From JBPOJN01 sp052033505 (GTDB lineage: Bacteria > UBA10199 > JACPAL01 > GCA-016699445), in the NCBI GenBank assembly GCA_052033505.1, contig JBPOJN010000082.1, positions 1-13,214 on the forward strand: DNA of 13,214 nucleotides, in the 5' to 3' direction. Positions 1 through 8,624 of this stretch are shown here, one piece after another (the stretch's first letter is position 1; each line of letters opens with the position of its first letter). A model generated the notes under the pieces. That model saw nothing but the letters and a program-made list of their open reading frames with translations, did no database searches and was not told where the DNA came from. The translations under genes were made by a program, and so were the position numbers.

Positions 1-11
1 CTGAGGAAGGG

Positions 12-278
12 GTGACCTCGGAAAAATTGCGCCTCTATCTGCGGGAGAATGGAATCGATCGTCTTCCGTCTATCGTAAAAGTCATGGGATGGTCTCTACC
101 CAAAGGACGGCTGGTCATCGTGGGAGATCTGAGGAAAGGCAGCGTGATGGCGCTGAGGCTCCTAGAAGAAAAAGAGGCCGATCTTCTTTCCCCTTATTAC
201 TTTCGTGTGCCATTTGATCCGGTGGGGGAAGATCGGTATCAACTGAATCTTCCCCAAGTAAAAGGTATAGTCGTCTGA
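12..278 (+). CDS. Small protein of unknown function (88 aa)
   Basis: I do not recognise this protein. The reading frame starts at GTG (12) behind an AGGAAGG Shine-Dalgarno-like stretch at 4-10 and stops with TGA at 276-278. The start overlaps a TGA in another frame (GTGA, 12-15) that could end an upstream gene lying outside the window, which suggests translational coupling. The frame also stays open to the left edge, so the protein could be longer. The sequence is soluble-looking, without a signal peptide or membrane segment. It has a basic, helix-prone N-terminus, a beta-rich middle (GRLVIVGDL, about residues 32-40) and a tyrosine/proline patch (SPYYFRVPFDP, about 60-70). It ends 56 bases before the stop of the convergent nuoF, so it belongs to a different transcription unit. 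Real-gene status rests on the ribosome site and the GTGA junction. Confidence 0.6.
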   Translation: MTSEKLRLYLRENGIDRLPSIVKVMGWSLPKGRLVIVGDLRKGSVMALRLLEEKEADLLSPYYFRVPFDPVGEDRYQLNLPQVKGIVV

Positions 279-334
279 TGCACTGGAATGTTCTGAAACT
301 TATCAACTACCGCAAATCTTTGCAGAGACTTATC

Positions 335-1581
<1,247 letters not shown>

Positions 1582-1582
<1 letters not shown>

Positions 1583-2064
1583 CACTCTACCCCGTCCAAT
1601 TCCTCGAGGATCCAGTCGAGTTTCTCGATCGTCAGATTTTCTCGGTACTCTTCGTTGATACGGATCGCGGGCGCCGTGCCGCAGGAGGCTAAGCATTCGA
1701 CGGTCGAGAGTTTATAACGTCCGTCCGGCGTGGTCGCGCCCTCTTCTTTTTTTAGACTTTTTTTCAAGTGCTCCAGACGCGACTCGGATCCCATCATCAT
1801 GCAGGGGAGAGTCCGGCAGAGTTGCAGGTGAAATTTCGCGGGCGGCGTCGTTTGATACATCGTGTAAAACGTCACGACGCCGTAGACGTGGGCTGCGGAC
1901 ACTTCCAGACGTTTGGCTACCAACTCCATTACGGGTTCGGAAATCCAGCCGAATTCCTTCTCGGCCAAATGCAGGACGGGTAACAGCGCCGCTTGCTTGG
2001 TGGGATAGCGGGTCAGGAGGTCCTGAATGACGGTTTCGGCTTTTTCGCTGAACTGAACGCTCAT
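1582..2064 (-). CDS. nuoE: NADH-quinone oxidoreductase subunit E (2Fe-2S)
   Basis: This is the 24-kDa-type subunit of complex I, which binds the [2Fe-2S] cluster N1a and pairs with NuoF in the NADH-input module. The thioredoxin-like cluster motif is clear: Cys83 and Cys88 (C-x4-C, in LCRTLPC), then Cys124 and Cys128 (C-x3-C, in ECLASCG). The N-terminal helical region contains the family pattern of a Pro-Leu stretch followed by LAEKEFGWIS and later VYGVVTFYTMY (residues 60-70). The 160-residue length is normal. The ATG lies one base after the nuoD stop, and the stop overlaps the nuoF start by one base. There is no well-spaced Shine-Dalgarno, so expression probably depends on translational coupling within the operon. 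Confidence 0.97.
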
Positions 2065-2065
2065 A

Positions 2066-3256
2066 TTATCGGTCCAACTCTCCCACGACGATGTTCAAAC
2101 TCCCCAAAATCGCGATCGCGTCCGCGATCATGCCGCCTTCGACCATTTTTTCGTAAGCGGAGCAAATGGGAAAGCAGGGCGGGCGACAGTGGATGCGGTA
2201 GGGCCGGGCTCCGCCGTCGCTGACGATGTAGAATCCCAGCTCTCCGTTGGCCGCTTCGATCGCTTCGTAGGTCTCGCCGGCAGGGACTTTGATGCCGTCA
2301 ATCAAGAGCATGAAGTGGTTCATCAGGCCTTCGATCGACCCGTAGACTTTTTCCTTGGGCGGCAAGGCGATCTTGGGATCGTTCAACAAAACCGGACCTT
2401 CGGGCATGCGGTCCAAGGCCTGATGGATGATCTTTTCGCTCTGTTTCATCTCTTCGATGCGGATCATGAGCCGGTCGTAGGTGTCGCCAACTGAGCCTAC
2501 GGGAATTTCGAAATCGAATTCGTCGTAATGATAATAAGGCCGCGCGCGGCGCACGTCGTAAGGCACGCCCGAGGCGCGCAGGCACGGGCCGGTGAAACCC
2601 CAGCTGATCGCGTCTTCTTTGGAGACGACGCCGACGCCTTGGGTGCGGTCCATGAAAATACGGTTGCGCTCGAGGAGCTTGGTCACGTCGCTGATGGATT
2701 GGTTCAATTCTTTCAACACGCCCCGGATCCCTTGCGCGAAATCGGGCGTCAGGTCGCGCATGACGCCCCCGATGCGCGTGTAATTCGTGGTCAGTCGCGC
2801 GCCGCAGAGTTTCTCGGTGAAGTCGTAGATCTTCTCGCGGACGTTGAAGAAGTACCAAAAATTCGAAAGTCCCCCCAAGTCGACGGACGAAGTGCCGACG
2901 CAAATCAAATGATCCATGATGCGCGCGAGTTCGGAGACGATGACGCGGATGTATTTGGCGCGCTCTGGGATTTCGACGCCGAGCAATTTTTCGACGACGA
3001 AGCAGTAACCGACGTTGTTCAGTAGCGACGAGCAATAGTTCAAGCGGTCCGTATAAGGAATGACCTGGCTCCAAGTACTGTGCTCCGAATGCTTCTCGAA
3101 GGCGCGATGCAAGTACCCGATCTCGACCTTGGCTTTTTTGATCGTCTCGCCGTCCAGTTCGATGTTGAGGCGCAAGGCGCCGTGCGTCGCGGGATGGGCG
3201 GGACCGACGTTCAATGACATCGGGGACGTGGGCAATTTTTCGGCGGCTTGTTCCAT
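2066..3256 (-). CDS. nuoD: NADH-quinone oxidoreductase subunit D (quinone-site 49-kDa type)
   Basis: This is the 49-kDa-type subunit of complex I. It is a relative of the NiFe-hydrogenase large subunit that, with NuoB, forms the quinone-reduction site. The N-terminal GPAHPATHG motif supplies His25, and DRLNY supplies Tyr74. Their spacing of 49 residues matches the quinone-contacting His38/Tyr87 pair of Thermus Nqo4. Further hallmarks are IGYLHRAFEKHSEH (47-60), TRIGGVMRDL, GPCLRASGVPYDVRRARPY, GELGFYIVSDGG and the terminal GELDR. The length of 396 aa is typical for a stand-alone NuoD; it is not a NuoCD fusion. The ATG lies one base after the nuoC stop. No Shine-Dalgarno is visible there, so translation is likely coupled to nuoC. 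Confidence 0.98.
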   Translation of the reverse strand: MEQAAEKLPTSPMSLNVGPAHPATHGALRLNIELDGETIKKAKVEIGYLHRAFEKHSEHSTWSQVIPYTDRLNYCSSLLNNVGYCFVVEKLLGVEIPERAKYIRVIVSELARIMDHLICVGTSSVDLGGLSNFWYFFNVREKIYDFTEKLCGARLTTNYTRIGGVMRDLTPDFAQGIRGVLKELNQSISDVTKLLERNRIFMDRTQGVGVVSKEDAISWGFTGPCLRASGVPYDVRRARPYYHYDEFDFEIPVGSVGDTYDRLMIRIEEMKQSEKIIHQALDRMPEGPVLLNDPKIALPPKEKVYGSIEGLMNHFMLLIDGIKVPAGETYEAIEAANGELGFYIVSDGGARPYRIHCRPPCFPICSAYEKMVEGGMIADAIAILGSLNIVVGELDR

Positions 3257-3257
3257 T

Positions 3258-3755
3258 TTAAGCGGGTGTAGTCTCCGGCACGGGAATTTTTTGGCGGCGC
3301 GCCATCGGATAATCTTTCCTCAAGGGATGGCCTTCGAACTCTTCGAAGAGCAGGAGTCGTTTCAAATGAGGATGGCCTTCGAAAATGAAGCCGAACATGT
3401 CATAGGCCGCGCGCTCGGCCCAATCGGCCGATTTCCAGTAAGGCAGAGCCGACGGCAGCACGACATCGCCCTCGGGCACCCGGACACGGAGCCTTAAGCG
3501 TTGGTTCAGGGCAAGAGAGTAAAACTGATAGACGGCTTCGAATCGGGCCTCGTCGGGCTTCGCGAGGGTTGAAGGCAATTTCGATCGATCCACACCGCAG
3601 ACGTCGATCAAAAATTCGAATCCCAAGTCGTTTTTCAAGAATTCAAAAATATCGCGGAGGCGGTTTTTGCGGACGACGGCGACCAAGTCGTTCTTTTCTT
3701 CGCGGCGCTCTAAGATCTCGTCGGAAAATTTTTCCTGGAATTTTTCCAATACCAT
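3258..3755 (-). CDS. nuoC: NADH-quinone oxidoreductase subunit C (30-kDa type)
   Basis: This is the 30-kDa-type structural subunit of the peripheral arm of complex I, which packs against NuoD. The C-terminal signature is present in full: WAERAAYDMFGFIFEGHPHL followed by KRLL and a GHPLRKDYPM tail. The central LIDVCGVD matches the family's strand before the core. I chose the ATG at 3755 (165 aa) because homologous NuoC proteins begin shortly before the LEKFQEKF-type helix. A longer frame begins at a TTG at 3788, one base after the stop of the upstream unknown gene, and would add 11 residues. Neither start has a good Shine-Dalgarno, so the start is uncertain. nuoA and nuoB, which normally precede nuoC, are missing here. 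Confidence 0.93.
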   Translation of the reverse strand: MVLEKFQEKFSDEILERREEKNDLVAVVRKNRLRDIFEFLKNDLGFEFLIDVCGVDRSKLPSTLAKPDEARFEAVYQFYSLALNQRLRLRVRVPEGDVVLPSALPYWKSADWAERAAYDMFGFIFEGHPHLKRLLLFEEFEGHPLRKDYPMARRQKIPVPETTPA

Positions 3756-3789
3756 GGGCCGAAAGGGATAGCGTCCATGGAAGGACAAC

Positions 3790-4548
3790 TCAAGGGATTT
3801 GTAACGCCGTGCGATAAACGGAGAGGGCCGCTGAAAGGAGGGCGAGTAACGTATCTTTCGTATCCTGTCCCAGCGTGTCTAAGCGTTCCTGCCAACGCCT
3901 GCGGACGGTCTCGTCGCTCGTGCCCTCCGCGATGTACTGTGAGGGTGCAAGAGTGGTTTGGGATTGGAACCCCTTCAAACAGTTCAACATGCGATGGCCT
4001 TCTTCCGCCGTGACAGAAATCCCGCCGAGAGGAGGTCGATTTTCTTCGCCGACCCAGAGTTGAGAGGATCCCGCACATCCAAAGAGGATCAGATCGTCGT
4101 CGCCACGATAAAAAACATGAGGAACATCGGATCGAGTTTCATCTCCCAAGACTATTTCCAATCCGGTGATCAGGCTTTGCAGCACGGTACCGGCTTCGTC
4201 TTGAGCGAGGCGGCGGGTAATGACGGGCCTATCCGATTTATCAGTGACAAAAAAACAGAAATTGGCAAATCGCGCGACGTTCCAGCGCACGTCTAAGCCG
4301 GCTTTTAAGGATGGGTTTTCGGCAAGAGAGCCGTTTAAACGCGGACCTTGGGAGGTGCTAGGATCGATGTGATCCAACACGTGGCACAAAGTACTCAAGG
4401 TTTGGGCACGGTCTTGGGGGGAGATCCACTCCCGAAGCTCCGGAAGGGAGTGAGACTTGGCTAAGGCTCTCAGATGAGCTACGATATCCTGACCGGTCGC
4501 CGCTCCCGCTGTGAGGGTGGTAAATGGGGGCATCGTGATCCTGGTCAT
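3790..4548 (-). CDS. Unknown protein coupled to cstA and nuoC (252 aa)
   Basis: I do not recognise a family. The ATG at 4548 overlaps the stop of the cstA-like gene in an ATGA junction and has an AAGGA ribosome site seven bases upstream. Its stop lies immediately before the nuoC block, so it is almost certainly co-translated with both neighbours. The frame can be read further upstream inside cstA, but that extension is arginine-rich shadow sequence and is rejected. The protein looks cytoplasmic: no signal peptide, no membrane helix. It has an Ala/Leu-rich N-terminal helix (about 20-32), FANFCFFVTDKSDRP (94-108), a beta-like GDDDLILFGCAGSSQLWVGE stretch (149-168) and a helical C-terminus (about 213-248). 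Its four cysteines (55, 98, 158, 190) are scattered and form no cluster motif. The position suggests a role with transporter or complex I, but that is inference only. Confidence 0.8.
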   Translation of the reverse strand: MTRITMPPFTTLTAGAATGQDIVAHLRALAKSHSLPELREWISPQDRAQTLSTLCHVLDHIDPSTSQGPRLNGSLAENPSLKAGLDVRWNVARFANFCFFVTDKSDRPVITRRLAQDEAGTVLQSLITGLEIVLGDETRSDVPHVFYRGDDDLILFGCAGSSQLWVGEENRPPLGGISVTAEEGHRMLNCLKGFQSQTTLAPSQYIAEGTSDETVRRRWQERLDTLGQDTKDTLLALLSAALSVYRTALQIP

Positions 4549-6221
4549 GGAGCCATCCTTGATTTTTTTGCCGCTCCGACCTGTTTCGCGCCTTCGAAAA
4601 TAACGAGAAGGGCGAGTAAGGTCAGCATCAAAGCCATGAAGCCGTTTACGGTGGAAAGCTGCAGGAAAGGGCTGCTTAGGTTGCGCAGCGAATTGCCGAT
4701 CTGGCGCAGTAAAGACCAGAACGTGATCGTCATGACGAAAACCATCGGGATCAGCGTGAACCAAAATTTACGTCCGGTGCGATAAAGCCAGATGGTGACG
4801 CCGAGAAGCGTGAGCCCGGCGAGCAATTGATTCGACGTCCCGAAAAGAGTCCAGAAACTCTGCCAGCCCCCGTCCGGGGCGAGCCCCAACAAAACTGCCG
4901 GCAACCCGATGGTCGCGGCAGTAGCCAAGGCGGCCGAAACCCAGCCCTTCGTGCCGGTGAGCTCCTGGAGGATGTAGCGCCCCAAACGCGTCGTAACGTC
5001 CAAAGTATCGAACACGAACGTCGAAAACGCCATCGCACCGAAGGTCAAGGCGAACAGCATGTGTTTTTCCCCGATGATGAGGGTCAGGAATTTTCCGAGG
5101 CCAGCGCCGTAGATGGCGCCTGGCGACCCTTGCATGTCCGTCCCCGACACGATCATGACGGTCGCGAGCGCGATCACGGCGACGAAGCCTTCGAGCAGCA
5201 TCGCGCCGAAGCCTACGGGTTTGCAGTCGCTTTCGCGGTCGATTTGCTTCGACGTCGTGCCCGAGCAGACCAGTCCATGAAATCCCGAGCATGCGCCGCA
5301 GGCGATGGTGACGAACAGGAACGGAAACAAAGATCCCGTTTCTCCCGGAGCCTGCCAGGTTTTGAATAAGGGTTGTTGAATGGCGTACCCGCCGAAAAAC
5401 ACTCCAATCACGCCGACCGCGAGCGCGAGGTACAGCACGAATCCACCCAAATAACCGCGGGGCTGCAATAAGGCCCAGACCGGTAGGAGCGACGCGACGA
5501 AGCAATATCCCAAGATCGCATACGACCAGGTGGCCTTCGAAAAAATGAGCCAGGTCGAAATATAGGTACCGAACCAAACGACGCCCAACGTCGCGGGCAC
5601 GAAGACCGCGGTGAGCAGCCACAGCGGCGGATTCCATTTTTTCTGAATCAATCCCATCAGGATGGAGAGCAGCAGGTACATCGTCGTCGCGGCCGCGACG
5701 GCGCCTCCGCGTTCGAATCCGACTTTGAGGCCCTCGAATTCTTCGATGCGACCGACGAAGGTTCCCGTCGTGATGTCAGTGAAGGCCACTATGACGTAAA
5801 CCAACGATAGCCAGATGAAGGCCATCATTGCGAGCCACGCGCGATCTCCGATATTTTCCCGGATCATCTCGGCGATGGAATGTCCCCGGTGGCGCACGCT
5901 CGCGATCAGCGCCGAAAAATCATGAACGGCTCCGATGAAGATCACACCTAATCCGATCCAAAGCAGGCAAGGCAACCACCCGAATTGGCGGCAGGCGAGG
6001 ATGGGGCCTGCGATCGGACCCGCCGCGGAAATGGCACTGAAGTGCTGACCCAGCAGATAAAAAGGTTTCGTCGGCACGAAATCCAAGCCGTCGTTTTGTT
6101 CATGGGCCGGCGTGAGGGAGGCATTGTCGATGCGCAAAAACCGACTGATAAGACTCCCGTAAAGGGTGTAGCCCAGCGCGAGGACGGCTAGAAAAAGGCC
6201 TGCAATCAGTGGGAGAGACAT
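4545..6221 (-). CDS. cstA: CstA-family carbon starvation transporter (pyruvate type)
   Basis: This is a polytopic inner-membrane protein of the CstA/BtsT family. Characterised E. coli members take up pyruvate and have been linked to peptide use under carbon starvation. Hallmarks are DGLDFVPT (44-51), GQHFSAISAAGPIAGP (58-73), GAVHDF (97-102), ACGACSGFHGLVCSGTTSKQ (307-326), TTRLGRY (410-416) and FGTSNQLLAGL (460-470). Many hydrophobic segments run through the length. At 558 aa it is shorter than E. coli CstA (about 700 aa) and belongs with the compact family members, so the exact substrate is not established. No Shine-Dalgarno is seen before the ATG. It lies 80 bases after the CoA-disulfide-reductase-like gene, and its stop overlaps the next gene by four bases, so it may head or extend the operon into nuoCDEF. 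Confidence 0.92.
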   Translation of the reverse strand: MSLPLIAGLFLAVLALGYTLYGSLISRFLRIDNASLTPAHEQNDGLDFVPTKPFYLLGQHFSAISAAGPIAGPILACRQFGWLPCLLWIGLGVIFIGAVHDFSALIASVRHRGHSIAEMIRENIGDRAWLAMMAFIWLSLVYVIVAFTDITTGTFVGRIEEFEGLKVGFERGGAVAAATTMYLLLSILMGLIQKKWNPPLWLLTAVFVPATLGVVWFGTYISTWLIFSKATWSYAILGYCFVASLLPVWALLQPRGYLGGFVLYLALAVGVIGVFFGGYAIQQPLFKTWQAPGETGSLFPFLFVTIACGACSGFHGLVCSGTTSKQIDRESDCKPVGFGAMLLEGFVAVIALATVMIVSGTDMQGSPGAIYGAGLGKFLTLIIGEKHMLFALTFGAMAFSTFVFDTLDVTTRLGRYILQELTGTKGWVSAALATAATIGLPAVLLGLAPDGGWQSFWTLFGTSNQLLAGLTLLGVTIWLYRTGRKFWFTLIPMVFVMTITFWSLLRQIGNSLRNLSSPFLQLSTVNGFMALMLTLLALLVIFEGAKQVGAAKKSRMAP

Positions 6222-6301
6222 CGAAATTTGGATGGCTTAAGAGACAAGGAAGTTCAAGGAATTAAACGGAAAATGTATCGATGAAAGCGCGGGATTTTGA
6301 C

Positions 6302-7954
6302 TTAGTCCTTTTGAATCCGAAAACCATTGGCCCTGGCTTCCAAAAATCCTCCTTTCAAATTGAAAGTATGAGGAAACCCGCGTTGAGACAGGATCCTTTG
6401 CGCCAAATAACCCCGTAAACCTTTTTGGCAATAAACCGTAAGTGGCTTTTCCTGCGGAAGTTCCCGAAAGCGTTCCCTCAATTCATCGAGCGGAATGCAC
6501 AATGCGCCTTCCAGCCGCCCATAACGGGCCACTTCTTGCGGATCGCGGACGTCGATTAATTGCGTGTTTCCGATCTCCGGTGAGAGGGCGTGGATGGTTT
6601 TTATTTCTCCCCTGGTTTCGTGAGATGCCACGAAGCCCGCGATATTGACCGGGTCGTTGGCCGAACCAAAAGGTGGTGAGTAAGCCAAGTCGACGTTCTC
6701 GAGATCCATGACTTTCATCCGAGAGTAAATCGCCGTCGCCAGGACATCCATCCTCTTGTCGACGCCTTCTTCTCCGAGGGCTTGAGCCCCTAAAATCCGT
6801 CCGGAGCCTTCTTCCACGATCGTCTTGAGCACGATGGTCTTGGCGTGGGGGTAGTAAGAGGCGTGAGACGGATCGCGCGTGACGGAGGTGAAAAAAGAAA
6901 AGCCCGCGTCCTGCGCTTGTTTCGAATTGAGTCCGGTGTACGCGACCGTGACATTGAGGACCCTAACGATCGCTGTGCCCAAGGCGCCGGGGTAAGTCAG
7001 ATTGGCGCCAGCTGCGTTGGCTCCGGCGATCCGGCCCTGTCTGTTCGCCGGACCCGCCAGGGGAATCCGGAGTCGGCTTCCGGTCAGGTAATGGATGGTC
7101 TCCGCCGCGTCGCCCACGGCATAAATGTCGGGATCGGAGGATTCCATGCGGCCGTTGGCCTTGATGCCTCCGGTTTTTCCGATATCCAGTCCCGCCTCGC
7201 GGGCGAGAGCGATTTCGGGTTTGACTCCGATGCTCAACAACACCAAATCAGCCTCTACGCGCGATCCGTCCTCCAAGATCACGCGGTCTTCCAAAAACTC
7301 CTTGGCTCCGAGGCCCGTTTTAAGGACGAACCCATGGGACCGCATCGTTTCTTCCAACTCCCAAGCCACGTCGGCATCCAATAAAGGCAAGATGTGCGGG
7401 GCTTTTTCCACGATCGTGACCGACATGCCTCGCTTGTGAAAGGCCTCGGCCATCTCCAGACCGATGAACCCGCCGCCGATGATGCAGGCTTTCTTTGGTT
7501 CTCTGGATTCGATGAAGGAATGAATACGATCCATGTCAGGGATGTCTCGTAGCGTGAAGACATGCTCTCGATCCGCTCCCGCAAAAGGAGGAACGAGCGG
7601 AGAAGCTCCCTGGCTTAGGATCAGCTTGTCGTAGTCGAAGGTCTTTTCTGTGCCTTGATCGGTTTTTACCCTTATCTTTTTTTGGTCGCGGAGGATTTGA
7701 ACGGCTTCATGTCCGGTCAGCACCTGAATGCGGTATTTTTTCCAGAATTTTTGGGGATCCATCAAAAGAAGATCCTCGCGGGACCTGATGTCTTCCGCGA
7801 TGAAATAAGGCAGACCACAATTTGCGAAGGAGACGTATTGGCCTTTTTCCAGGATGGTGATCTCCGCATGCTCGTCCTGGCGTCTAGCCTTGGCCGCCGC
7901 GGTAGCGCCTCCCGCCACACCGCCGACAATCACGATTTTTTTGGGTTTTAGCAT
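6302..7954 (-). CDS. CoA-disulfide/persulfide reductase fused to rhodanese
   Basis: This is a flavin-dependent pyridine-nucleotide:disulfide oxidoreductase with a C-terminal rhodanese domain, the CoADR-RHD or Npsr architecture. Such enzymes reduce CoA disulfide, CoA persulfide or polysulfide with NAD(P)H. The N-terminal FAD loop is GGVAGG (11-16), and the single redox cysteine is Cys46 in SFANCGLPY. The NAD(P)H loop is IIGGGFIGLE (158-167), the second FAD motif is DIYAVGDAAE (276-285), and a CoADR-type tyrosine lies at 425 in AYSPPFG. The rhodanese domain (about 455-550) has IDVRDP and catalytic Cys509 in YCQKGLRG. At 550 aa, length matches the fusion family. The start at 7954 has a GCGGAGA ribosome site at 7961-7967. 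A longer frame to 8305 is shadow sequence inside the upstream gene. The start overlaps the upstream rhodanese gene by seven bases. Confidence 0.95.
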   Translation of the reverse strand: MLKPKKIVIVGGVAGGATAAAKARRQDEHAEITILEKGQYVSFANCGLPYFIAEDIRSREDLLLMDPQKFWKKYRIQVLTGHEAVQILRDQKKIRVKTDQGTEKTFDYDKLILSQGASPLVPPFAGADREHVFTLRDIPDMDRIHSFIESREPKKACIIGGGFIGLEMAEAFHKRGMSVTIVEKAPHILPLLDADVAWELEETMRSHGFVLKTGLGAKEFLEDRVILEDGSRVEADLVLLSIGVKPEIALAREAGLDIGKTGGIKANGRMESSDPDIYAVGDAAETIHYLTGSRLRIPLAGPANRQGRIAGANAAGANLTYPGALGTAIVRVLNVTVAYTGLNSKQAQDAGFSFFTSVTRDPSHASYYPHAKTIVLKTIVEEGSGRILGAQALGEEGVDKRMDVLATAIYSRMKVMDLENVDLAYSPPFGSANDPVNIAGFVASHETRGEIKTIHALSPEIGNTQLIDVRDPQEVARYGRLEGALCIPLDELRERFRELPQEKPLTVYCQKGLRGYLAQRILSQRGFPHTFNLKGGFLEARANGFRIQKD

Positions 7955-8487
7955 GTTTTTTCTCCGCAATGTTTTGGGCTCTCCGCGTTCCACGGAATTT
8001 TGCCTAAGAGAAGCGCCATCCCGCACCATCCGGTCACGCCGGCGAAGATCAGTCCGCAGCCGATGAAGACCGAGAGAAAAACAAAGGCCGGATGGAGGAG
8101 GCGGGAGAGGAGTATTCCGGTGACCACGAGGGTTCCTGCCGTGATCTGCACTTGTCTCATGATGGGCAAGACCCGCGAATTCTGAGCGACCGAGCCTCTG
8201 GCTTTCTTGAAAGCGTTGAGTCCGCCTTCGACCGTGGCGGCGTCGGTGAGTCCCATCTGTTCCAGTTGCCGGCAGGATTGCGAGCTTCTCATGCCACTCT
8301 GGCAAATTACCGCGATACGACGGCCTTTCGGAATTTCATGGAAACGCGCGGTTAATTGATCGGCCGGGATATTGAGAGATTCGGGAATATGTTGATAACG
8401 GTATTCTTCGGGCGTCCGCACATCGAGAATCAACGCTTGGCCGGTCCGGTACATCTTCAAAAGCTCCTCCGGTGACATTGAGTTCAT
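7948..8487 (-). CDS. YgaP-like membrane rhodanese (rhodanese + DUF2892)
   Basis: This is a sulfurtransferase anchored in the inner membrane. Residues 1-100 form a rhodanese domain with LILDVRTPEEY (19-29) and catalytic Cys62 in the loop CQSGMRSS. Two hydrophobic helices follow (about 112-131 and 134-159), ending in FAGVTGWCGMALLLGKIPWN, the DUF2892 signature. At 179 aa it closely matches the architecture of E. coli YgaP (about 174 aa). Extra cysteines at 144, 155, 174 and 179 lie in and after the membrane part. The ATG at 8487 has an AAAAAGGA ribosome site six bases upstream. The gene overlaps the CoADR-rhodanese gene by seven bases, so the pair probably moves sulfane sulfur from a membrane source to CoA or a reductase. 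A palindrome 45 bases upstream of the start may control both. Confidence 0.92.
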   Translation of the reverse strand: MNSMSPEELLKMYRTGQALILDVRTPEEYRYQHIPESLNIPADQLTARFHEIPKGRRIAVICQSGMRSSQSCRQLEQMGLTDAATVEGGLNAFKKARGSVAQNSRVLPIMRQVQITAGTLVVTGILLSRLLHPAFVFLSVFIGCGLIFAGVTGWCGMALLLGKIPWNAESPKHCGEKTC

Positions 8488-8531
8488 TTTGTGTCCTTTT
8501 TTGAGGTTCTAACCGGTTCTCTCCTGGAGAA

Positions 8532-8547
8532 TATGATTTGCATCATA
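8532..8547 (-). promoter_or_regulatory. Palindromic operator candidate upstream of the rhodanese operon
   Basis: The sequence is a perfect 16-base inverted repeat, TATGAT-TTGC-ATCATA, centred about 52 bases upstream of the ygaP-like start. Read on the minus strand, its first half TATGAT is also a fair -10 box, with a weak -35-like TTGGAT at 8563-8568 (15-base spacer). An operator overlapping the promoter would suggest repression, as by an ArsR-type sulfur or metal sensor. Alternatively, the inner TGAT-N4-ATCA matches the core of CRP/FNR-family sites. The regulator is not in the window. Confidence 0.5.
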
Positions 8548-8581
8548 CTATGTTATGAGAAAATCCAAAGAGGACCCTGAG

Positions 8582-8619
8582 GAAGGATCAAAGAATGATG
8601 GAAGGGTCAAAGAACGATG
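8582..8619. repeat. Tandem 19-base direct repeat (two copies)
   Basis: Two directly adjacent copies, 8582-8600 and 8601-8619, agree at 17 of 19 positions: GAAGGATCAAAGAATGATG and GAAGGGTCAAAGAACGATG. They lie between the end of the acyl-CoA mutase gene (5 bases away) and the promoter region of the rhodanese operon. Two turns of helix per unit would suit a pair of protein-binding sites, but a simple slippage duplication is equally possible. No hairpin plus T-run was found here, so I do not call a terminator. Confidence 0.75.
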
Positions 8620-8624
8620 CGAGA

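Noticed and set aside
312..323. Small palindrome GCAAA-TC-TTTGC between the convergent genes
   Set aside because: The two-base loop is too tight for a normal hairpin and no T-run follows, so I do not call it a terminator.
1583..1696. 38-residue upstream extension of nuoF
   Set aside because: It lies inside nuoE. NuoF homology begins at the overlapping ATG (1582).
2298..3074. 258-codon minus-strand open frame inside nuoD
   Set aside because: It lies fully within nuoD in another frame, with arginine/histidine-rich low-complexity translation typical of a shadow frame in GC-rich coding DNA.
4549..4764. 72-residue upstream extension of the unknown gene
   Set aside because: It lies inside the cstA-like gene. 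The ATG at 4548 has a ribosome site and the ATGA junction.
4768..5637. 289-codon minus-strand open frame inside the cstA-like gene
   Set aside because: Arginine-rich out-of-frame translation of a clear transporter gene. It has no family features.
6245..6261. Direct repeat CAAGGAA at a 10-base period in the gap before cstA
   Set aside because: Seven-base repeats like this are expected by chance, and no promoter element near it supports a regulatory role.
7955..8305. 117-residue N-terminal extension of the CoADR-rhodanese frame
   Set aside because: It overlaps the YgaP-like gene and has no homology pattern. The FAD motif and ribosome site place the start at 7954.
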